Shown piece by piece: positions 1 through 4,749 of a stretch of DNA of 12,585 bases. The stretch's first letter is position 1. Each line of letters starts with the position of its first letter. The translations under genes were made by a program, and so were the position numbers. The notes beneath the pieces are model-generated. The model made no database searches. It saw only the letters and a program-made list of their open reading frames with translations, and had not been told where the DNA came from. Origin of the DNA: a bacterium (GTDB lineage: Bacteria > CG2-30-53-67 > CG2-30-70-394); contig JAJRSX010000010.1 in assembly GCA_024278555.1 (NCBI GenBank), forward strand, positions 1-12,585. Reading direction: 5' to 3'.

Positions 1-202
1 CCCACCCTCCCCCTCCCTCCGGGAGGGGGCTGGGGGGAGGGGGGTTGGCAGGGGCTGGGTGGTGCATCCAACCACGCCAACCCTCCCCCGGAGGGGGATG
101 GGGCCGAACGGACTCCGATTCGCGGAGGATTGAAGTGTGCCTCCCCCGGAGGGAGAGGCAGCTGAATCGACCCAGCTATGCGCAAGGCATGGATTCTGGA
201 CC
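1..202. repeat. G/C-tract and palindrome-rich intergenic DNA
   Basis: No gene is seen here; this is the region downstream of the minus-strand nuclease gene. It holds three related small palindromes built on CCTCC(C/n)GGAGG: about 12-27, 81-97 and 139-159. The first is followed by a run of G-tracts (21-60) separated by 1-4 bases, which fits a G-quadruplex motif on the plus strand. The palindromes resemble the CCCTC...GAGGG intergenic elements common in proteobacterial genomes. They could act as transcription barriers for the minus-strand unit, but no T-tract terminator is visible. Confidence 0.5.
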
Positions 203-733
203 TCAGTCCGACAGACCCCTACGCCCCCCCTCCCCCGTCTCCCCCCCCTCCTCCCCCTGGCTGCGGAGGAAGTCCTCCGGGCGCATCTGTTTGAGCTCCT
301 CCTTGAAGCTCTCCAGCTCGTCCTCGGTGATCGGCTTCATCACCGCCACCCCCTTCTCCAAGACCCGGTCGTGGACATAGATCGGCACCCCGGCGCGCAC
401 CGCCAGGGCCATCGAGTCCGACGGGCGGGCGTCGATGGAGAGGTGCTGTCCTTCGAAGGAGGCCTCGATCACCGCGTAGTAGGTGTTGTCCACCAGGTCG
501 TTGACCACCACCCGCTCGATCTCCACCCCGAGGACGCGGACCAGATTGATCATCAGGTCGTGCGTCATGGGGCGCGGCAGCTCCTCGCCCTGGAGTTGCA
601 GGAGGATGGCGTTGCCCTCGTAGACGCCGATCCAGATCGGCACCATGCGCGCCCCCTCCGCCTCTTCGAGGAAGACCACGTACTGGCCGGAGTTGGGGAC
701 CAGCATCAGGGAAAGGATCTTGAACTCGTGCAT
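203..733 (-). CDS. DUF151 / bifunctional nuclease family protein
   Basis: A 176-residue cytoplasmic protein with no signal peptide or membrane segment. Residues 1 to about 135 show the DUF151 (bifunctional nuclease, BFN) pattern: start MHEFKILSLMLVPNSGQY, then FLEE...RMVPIWIGVYEGNAI, a central RPMTHDLM segment, a YYAVIE strand, and the signature IDARPSDSMALAVR followed by PIYVHD. Members of this family are described as having DNase/RNase activity, but their physiological role in most bacteria is unclear. The last ~25 residues are a Gly/Glu/Arg low-complexity tail encoded by C-rich DNA, outside the domain. The ATG lies one base after the stop of the upstream thiol transporter gene (TGACATG), so the two are probably co-transcribed and translationally coupled; a GAGG about 8 bases upstream can serve as ribosome site. 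Family assignment is firm; activity is inferred. Confidence 0.9.
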   Translation of the reverse strand: MHEFKILSLMLVPNSGQYVVFLEEAEGARMVPIWIGVYEGNAILLQLQGEELPRPMTHDLMINLVRVLGVEIERVVVNDLVDNTYYAVIEASFEGQHLSIDARPSDSMALAVRAGVPIYVHDRVLEKGVAVMKPITEDELESFKEELKQMRPEDFLRSQGEEGGETGEGGRRGLSD

Positions 734-734
734 G

Positions 735-1436
735 TCAAAACCTCAGGTACGCGCCATACCCCAACCATAGTGCCACCAGGACCATGACCGCACCGAAGCC
801 GCGCTTCAGCCGCTCCATCCACGGCCCCGAGGCGGGAAGGTTGGCCACCAGGCCGGTGAACAGCCCCACCAGGACGAGCAGGGTGGAGAGGCCGAGGGCG
901 AAGACAAAGAGGAGGGAGACCCCGAAGAGGACATTCTGCTGGCCCGCCACATAGACCAGCACCGCCCCAAGGACCGGCGCGGTGCACGGCGCCGCCACCA
1001 GGCCGGCGGTGAGCCCCATCACCGCCGCCCCCACAAAGCCGCGCCGCGCCCCGCCCGTGCGGCTGGTGAGGAAGGTGGGCAGCGGCAGGGTGAAGATGTC
1101 CATCATCGCCAGACCAAAGAGTCCGATCACCACCGCCACCACCACGTAGACCCACGGGTTGTTCGCGAAGGTCCCAAAGGTGGCGCCGGTGAGGGCCGCC
1201 GCCGCCCCGAGGGCGGCGTAGGTCACCGCGATCCCGAAGACGTAGCACAGCAGCAACGCCACCGTGCGCAGGCGCGAGTTGCCCACCTGCCCCCCCATGA
1301 ACCCCACGGTGATCGGGACCATCGGATAGACACACGGGGTGAAGCTGGTCACCACCCCGCCCAGGTAGACGAGGAGGAAGGCGAGGAGCGACGAGGTGTG
1401 GAGCGCCTCTTGGACGCGGGCGGCGAGCTGATCCAT
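735..1436 (-). CDS. DsbD transmembrane-domain / CcdA-family thiol:disulfide transporter
   Basis: A 233-residue polytopic inner-membrane protein that in this family carries reducing equivalents from cytoplasmic thioredoxin to periplasmic partners (cytochrome c maturation, disulfide repair). Two conserved Cys motifs are present: FTPCVYPM (Cys35) and AAPCTAPVLG (Cys151), the pair that cycles in DsbD/CcdA. Around them are six or more hydrophobic segments (about 15-31, 58-80, 93-113, 133-163, 170-197, 213-231). It lacks the periplasmic alpha and thioredoxin-like gamma domains of full DsbD, so a separate partner protein is expected; none is in the window. I chose the ATG at 1436. The frame stays open to 1502, but that extension would read through a long hairpin and is Arg/Gly-rich and unlikely. 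The gene is followed immediately by the DUF151 nuclease and diverges from the cytochrome pair at 1609. Confidence 0.88.
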   Translation of the reverse strand: MDQLAARVQEALHTSSLLAFLLVYLGGVVTSFTPCVYPMVPITVGFMGGQVGNSRLRTVALLLCYVFGIAVTYAALGAAAALTGATFGTFANNPWVYVVVAVVIGLFGLAMMDIFTLPLPTFLTSRTGGARRGFVGAAVMGLTAGLVAAPCTAPVLGAVLVYVAGQQNVLFGVSLLFVFALGLSTLLVLVGLFTGLVANLPASGPWMERLKRGFGAVMVLVALWLGYGAYLRF

Positions 1437-1469
1437 GGGGGGAGCGTACCGTCGCCGCCACCCACAGGG

Positions 1470-1524
1470 GTAGCCACGGCCAATACCGTCAGCTCGGGGC
1501 ACCGAGCCGACGGTATTGGCCGTG
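1470..1524. repeat. Long imperfect palindrome in divergent intergenic region
   Basis: Arms 1475-1490 and 1509-1524 are a perfect 16-bp inverted repeat (CACGGCCAATACCGTC and its complement). After one mismatch they continue for six more pairs (1492-1497 with 1502-1507), closing on a 4-base loop. A GTAG tetranucleotide sits at 1470-1473, one base before the left arm, as in REP elements. It lies between two divergently transcribed genes, so it is not placed as an end-of-operon terminator. It could be a REP-like element, a dual operator, or an attenuating hairpin in a leader. Confidence 0.75.
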
Positions 1525-1531
1525 CCGCCCG

Positions 1532-1552
1532 GGTTGGCTTGTTAGTCCAACC
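1532..1552. promoter_or_regulatory. Small inverted repeat, possible operator
   Basis: GGTTGG (1532-1537) and CCAACC (1547-1552) form a 6-bp inverted repeat with a 9-base spacer, about 55 bases upstream of the ATG at 1609 and next to the large hairpin. Such spacing would suit a dimeric regulator, but no regulator is known for these genes and no convincing -35/-10 pair could be fixed. Low confidence. Confidence 0.25.
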
Positions 1553-1608
1553 GGTGCAACGTCAGCGACAAATCACTACTCGATCCACAACCTTTTCCCG
1601 GAGCCCCC

Positions 1609-1977
1609 ATGCAGCGCACCCGCACCACCCCCCTCGCCTCCATCGCCCTCGTCGCCGCCCTCGCCGTACCGGCGATCTCGTCCACCTCCTTCGCCGGCAC
1701 CACCACCCTCAAGGGCGAGGTGGTCGACACCGCCTGCTACCTCGACCACGCCGCTCGCGGCGCCAAGCACAAGCAGTGCGCCCTCAACTGCCTCGCCAAC
1801 GGCGTGGCCCCGTCGCTGCTGACCCCCGACGGCAAGCTCTACCTCCTCCTGCCGCCCCACGGCCCGCACGACGCCTACGACAAGATCAAGACCCTCGCCG
1901 CCGAGACGGTCACCGTGCGCGGCACCGAGCTCTCCAAGGCGGGGATGGATGCCTTCATCGTCGAAGCGGTGGAGTAG
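1609..1977 (+). CDS. Secreted CYLDH-motif protein, conserved hypothetical
   Basis: A 122-residue exported protein. Residues 1-29 are a standard Sec signal peptide (basic MQRTRT, hydrophobic core SIALVAALAVPAI, probable cleavage SFA|G). The mature ~93 residues hold one notable cluster, C43-Y-L-D-H-x6-H-x2-C57-x3-C61, followed by a DGKLYLLLPPH strand and a final VTVRG...G...AFIV strand, suggesting a small beta-rich fold. The three Cys and two His could bind a metal or heme or form a disulfide; none of this is shown by sequence alone. I recall similar small periplasmic proteins beside c-type cytochromes but cannot name a characterised member. The start is supported by GGAG five bases upstream of the ATG. 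The stop is six bases before the cytochrome gene, so the two form an operon. Confidence 0.8.
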   Translation: MQRTRTTPLASIALVAALAVPAISSTSFAGTTTLKGEVVDTACYLDHAARGAKHKQCALNCLANGVAPSLLTPDGKLYLLLPPHGPHDAYDKIKTLAAETVTVRGTELSKAGMDAFIVEAVE

Positions 1978-1983
1978 GCGGAC

Positions 1984-2736
1984 TTGGCCCGCCTCCTGCT
2001 GGCCGCCGTCGCGGTGACGATCGTCCTCGCCTGGGCTGCCTATCGGTGGGAGACGTGGCCGCCGCCGGTGGTCCGCGGCCACCGCCTCGCCCTCTCCCTC
2101 GGGTGCGGCGGCTGCCACGACCTCGCCGGCGGCCCCGGCGCCCCCAACCCCGGCAGCCGTGAGGGCCGGGTCCCCGGCTGGGGCGGGGGCAACGCGATGA
2201 TGTACTTCCCGGAGCCGGGAGACGTGGCCGCCTGGATTCGCGACGGCGCCCCCAAAACCTACCGCGACAGCGCCGGCTTCCAAGCCCAGCAGCAACAACA
2301 GGCCCTCACCATGCTCGCCTACGGCGGCCGCCTCTCATCGCGGGCCCTCGCCGACCTCACCGCCTTTGTGGAGGCGGTGGCCGAGACCCGAGCGCCGGCG
2401 GATGGGGCCCCGGCCGAGGGGTACGCCGTGGCCGCGCGCACCGGCTGCTTCCACTGCCACGGCCCCGGCGGCCTCGGCGGCATTGACAACCCCGGCTCCT
2501 TCGCCGGCTACATCCCCGGCTGGCACGGCCGCGCCTACCGCGCCCTGGTGCGAAGCCGCGACGAACTCGTCGCCTGGATCCGCGACGGCCGCACCGAACG
2601 CACCGACGCCAACCCGATCGCCCGCTATTTCCTCCGCCGCCAACAGCTCCACATGCCCGCCTACCGCGACCACCTCAAGGCCGCGGAGATCGATGCGCTG
2701 GTCGCCTATATCGAGGCGCTCAACCTGGAGGAGTAG
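1984..2736 (+). CDS. Membrane-anchored diheme cytochrome c
   Basis: A 250-residue protein with an N-terminal hydrophobic anchor (about residues 3-20) and two class-I-like cytochrome c domains facing the periplasm. Heme-binding motifs are CGGCH (41-45) and CFHCH (155-159); probable distal Met ligands are M110 (MLAYGG) and M224 (MPAYRD), each followed by the usual C-terminal helix (LTAFVEAV, LVAYIEAL). The halves are related to each other: NPGS...G.(V/I)PGW occurs at 55-66 and 169-180, and VAAWIRDG / LVAWIRDG at 81-88 and 195-202. This points to an internal duplication. The role is electron transfer; donor and acceptor are unknown. The start is TTG at 1984, six bases after the upstream gene, with GGAG about nine bases before it; no closer ATG keeps the anchor. 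The neighbouring divergent thiol transporter could support heme attachment. Confidence 0.88.
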   Translation: MARLLLAAVAVTIVLAWAAYRWETWPPPVVRGHRLALSLGCGGCHDLAGGPGAPNPGSREGRVPGWGGGNAMMYFPEPGDVAAWIRDGAPKTYRDSAGFQAQQQQQALTMLAYGGRLSSRALADLTAFVEAVAETRAPADGAPAEGYAVAARTGCFHCHGPGGLGGIDNPGSFAGYIPGWHGRAYRALVRSRDELVAWIRDGRTERTDANPIARYFLRRQQLHMPAYRDHLKAAEIDALVAYIEALNLEE

Positions 2737-2867
2737 AGCGCCCCCCGCTCCACAGCGGCAACAGCTCCAGCCGCAAATGGACGTAGATGGCGGGCGGTGG
2801 GGAGGGGGTGTCGCGGGTGGATTCTCCGAGACGGTGGCGCCGACCCGGAAGGGGATCGCGCAACCGC

Positions 2868-2931
2868 CAGGGCCGGTTCTTGACTGTGCACTCCGGCTTC
2901 AGCCGGAGTGCACAGTCAAGAACCGGCCCTG
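2868..2931. terminator. Perfect 31-bp-arm hairpin between convergent genes
   Basis: Arms 2868-2898 and 2901-2931 are perfectly complementary over 31 bp with a 2-base apex (the inner pairs would open in practice). The site lies 131 bases after the cytochrome stop and 66 bases beyond the stop of the convergent Spy-family gene, so a bidirectional terminator or transcription barrier is the simplest role. No T-tract follows on either strand, so it is not a textbook intrinsic terminator. The core CGGCTTCAGCCGG recurs in a REP-like element at 12056-12068. Confidence 0.7.
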
Positions 2932-2948
2932 AGGCTTGCGAGCGACGC

Positions 2949-2976
2949 GGGCAAGGGGGCCGTTACCCCCCTGCCC
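2949..2976 (-). terminator. Terminator-like hairpin after the Spy-family gene
   Basis: GGGCA-A-GGGGG (2949-2959) pairs with CCCCC-C-TGCCC (2966-2976) around a 6-base loop, with one A.C mismatch. It begins about 21 bases beyond the TAA of the minus-strand Spy/CpxP-family gene. There is no U-tract, so termination strength is uncertain. Confidence 0.45.
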
Positions 2977-2997
2977 ACTTTGCACAAGGTGATCTCT

Positions 2998-3585
2998 TTA
3001 CGACCGATCCGCGGCCCACGGCGGCGGGCCGCCGCAGGGCGGGCCACCGGCGCCGCACGGCATCCCCCGACCCCCACACGGCGGACCGGCCACGCCGCAC
3101 GGCATCTCACCGTCGGCCCCCGGCCCCATGAGGGCATCGGGACCGGGACCGCCGCGGCGACCAGGGCCGCACATCCCCTTGAGCCTGTCGCGCTGTTCCG
3201 GCGTGAGCAGGGCGCGGATCTTCAGGAGGGTGGCGAGGTAGTGCCTATGCATCGCCGCCATGGCGGCGCTCACCTTGTCCGACTGGGCCATCACCGCCGC
3301 CTCATCGGGCTCGTCGGCATCGAGGAGGAGACGCATCTCGTCGCGCGCCGCACGCACCGCGTCGCGCAGGAGCGCCGTCTCCTCCCGGGAGGCGGCAACG
3401 ATCGCCTCGATCTTCGCCACGGTGGCGTCGTCGACGCCGAGCTCATCGGCGTGACGGGCGATGCAGCGGTCCGGCCCGTGGGGACCGCCTCCCCTGCAGG
3501 CCTGAGCGGTGACGGGAAGGGTGAGGGTAGCGGCGACAAGCGCCGCGAGGAGGAAAACGGTGGTGCGGTTACGCAGGATCTTCAT
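2998..3585 (-). CDS. Spy/CpxP-family periplasmic protein with Cys-rich tail
   Basis: A 195-residue exported protein, third gene of the sigma operon. Residues 1-29 are a signal peptide (MKILRNR, hydrophobic FLLAALVAATLTL, cleavage at AQA|C). Residues ~35-138 are predicted helical and Ala/Arg/Glu-rich, with the family's LTPEQR motif at 127-132 (the LTxxQ of Spy/CpxP). This is the fold used for periplasmic chaperoning (Spy, CpxP) and metal sensing (ZraP, CnrX). Residues ~139-195 are an unusual Gly/Pro/Cys tail with two 14-residue tandem repeats, MPCGVAGPPCGGRG (161-174) and MPCGAGGPPCGGPP (175-188). The mature protein has seven or eight Cys, suggesting metal or redox binding. The start at 3585 is supported by AAAGGAG six bases upstream; the ATG overlaps the preceding stop as ATGA. 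Whether it is a sensor for the anti-sigma or a chaperone output is open. Confidence 0.85.
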   Translation of the reverse strand: MKILRNRTTVFLLAALVAATLTLPVTAQACRGGGPHGPDRCIARHADELGVDDATVAKIEAIVAASREETALLRDAVRAARDEMRLLLDADEPDEAAVMAQSDKVSAAMAAMHRHYLATLLKIRALLTPEQRDRLKGMCGPGRRGGPGPDALMGPGADGEMPCGVAGPPCGGRGMPCGAGGPPCGGPPPWAADRS

Positions 3586-4049
3586 GGCCTTCTCCTTTCG
3601 AGTGGTGCGGTGGGTGTTCTCTGTTGGGTTGGCTGGGGCGCGTGCCCCGGCCACTCGCCGAGATAGTCGGCGGCGAGGGCCTGGTAGTCGGCCGGCAGGA
3701 CCATGGCGAGGTCGGTAGAGTCGCCGGTCGCCCAGTCGTAGACCGAGAGGATCTCCTCCATCTCCGTGGGCTGCTCATCAACGGTGGCCGCCACCGTGGT
3801 CTGCGGCGGTACCGCGATCGAGCCCGGCCGCACCATCACCACCCAGAGGAGGGTGGCGACCGCGGCGCTCGCCGCCACGTAGAGCGGCGGCCGCACCCGG
3901 CTACGCCGGGCGAGGCGGGCGCGGAGCCGCCGGTCGAAGGCGGCCTGCTCCGCCTCCCCCATGGGAGGGGGAGCATAGGCGTCGTTGAGGCGGCGGATGA
4001 AGGTCGCCTCGTCGGGGGTCAGGTCGGGGGTCGTGTTACGCATGGTCAT
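3582..4049 (-). CDS. Single-pass membrane protein, probable anti-sigma factor
   Basis: A 155-residue protein with about 53 cytoplasmic N-terminal residues (LTPDEATFIRRLNDAYAPPP, then an Arg-rich stretch), one membrane segment at about 54-73 (PPLYVAASAAVATLLWVVMV), and an ~80-residue periplasmic C-terminal part containing VYDWATGD and LPADYQALAADYLGEW. I see no named domain. The assignment rests on topology and position: directly after an ECF sigma gene with an ATGA overlap, and before a Spy/CpxP-type gene with another ATGA overlap. In such operons the cytoplasmic part binds the sigma factor and the periplasmic part receives the signal. The start at 4049 (MTMRN) fits the overlap; 4043 is an alternative. 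The final ~12 residues are read from the Shine-Dalgarno region of the next gene. Anti-sigma function is inferred. Confidence 0.75.
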   Translation of the reverse strand: MTMRNTTPDLTPDEATFIRRLNDAYAPPPMGEAEQAAFDRRLRARLARRSRVRPPLYVAASAAVATLLWVVMVRPGSIAVPPQTTVAATVDEQPTEMEEILSVYDWATGDSTDLAMVLPADYQALAADYLGEWPGHAPQPTQQRTPTAPLERRRP

Positions 4050-4600
4050 GCTCCTCTCTCCCCGGCAGACCGGAGATCGTCGAGTTCGCGCCGCAGGGCG
4101 GTGAGGGCGCGGTGGAGGTGGCTCTTCACCGTCCCCTCCGCCTTGCCCACGATCGCCGCCGCCTCGCGCACCGTGAACCCCTCGCCGTGGACAAGGAGGA
4201 AGCAGTCGCGCTGGGTCCGCGGCAGGCGGCCGAGGGCGGCGGCGATCCGGCGGCCCAGTTCGGGATCGGGAGCGGCGACCTCCGGAGACGGCTCGTTGCC
4301 CGCGGCGACGCGCCACGCCTCACGCACCCGCCGCCAGCGCAGGTAGCTGTGGGCCTGGCGCAGGAGGATCCGATAGAACCAGGTCTCCAGCCGCGCCTCA
4401 TCGCGAAAACGGGGCAACGCCCGGTAGGCGGCCACCAGGGCGTCCTGGGTCACATCCTCAGCCACCGCCGGGTCACCGCCGGTGAGCCGCCAGGCGAGCC
4501 GCACCGCCCGCTCCCGGTGGTCCTCCACAAAGGCGCGAAAGCGCACCGTGCGATCGTCCACCGCGTCCATCGTCATAATCAGCTCGCCGCTCGTCTCCAT
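4046..4600 (-). CDS. ECF-family RNA polymerase sigma factor
   Basis: A 184-residue protein of typical ECF sigma length. Region 2 spans about residues 20-90 (LAWRLTGGDPAVAEDVTQDA, then FRDEARLETWFYRILLRQA, the -10-binding part) and region 4 about 113-170 (ALGRLPRTQRDCFLLVHGEG, then FTVREAAAIVGKAEGTVKSH, the -35-binding helix-turn-helix). There is no region 1 or 3, as expected. Two starts are possible: the ATG at 4600 (chosen, ~17-base leader from the predicted promoter) and an internal ATG at 4576. It heads a three-gene operon with a membrane protein and a Spy/CpxP protein, and an ECF-type promoter immediately upstream implies it transcribes its own operon. It starts 149 bases after the end of the RND transporter gene in the same direction, so read-through from the efflux operon is also possible. 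Confidence 0.93.
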   Translation of the reverse strand: METSGELIMTMDAVDDRTVRFRAFVEDHRERAVRLAWRLTGGDPAVAEDVTQDALVAAYRALPRFRDEARLETWFYRILLRQAHSYLRWRRVREAWRVAAGNEPSPEVAAPDPELGRRIAAALGRLPRTQRDCFLLVHGEGFTVREAAAIVGKAEGTVKSHLHRALTALRRELDDLRSAGERGA

Positions 4601-4623
4601 CCGTGCGCCCTTTCCACCCCCTT

Positions 4624-4653
4624 TAGACGCATGAGAGGGGCAACGGGGTTACA
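4624..4653 (-). promoter_or_regulatory. ECF-type autoregulatory promoter
   Basis: On the minus strand, TGTAACC (4653-4647) and CGTCTA (4629-4624) are separated by 17 bases, the arrangement of many ECF promoters (AAC in the -35, CGTC in the -10). Transcription would start near 4617, giving a short leader before the sigma ATG at 4600. I did not find the same pair upstream of other genes in the window. The match is by eye; the cognate sigma is presumed to be the adjacent one. Confidence 0.72.
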
Positions 4654-4749
4654 TGAAACTCTGGAAATTTCTCAACGGACACCACGCTCATGAAAGAATC
4701 CGCCGAGCCCGCCCGTGGATGGGCCGACGAGTCGTCCCCGGCGCGCCTC

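Noticed and set aside
1437-1502. N-terminal extension of the DsbD-like gene to 1502
   Set aside because: It would read through a long hairpin and gives an Arg/Gly-rich lead before a natural start MDQLAARVQEALHTSS.
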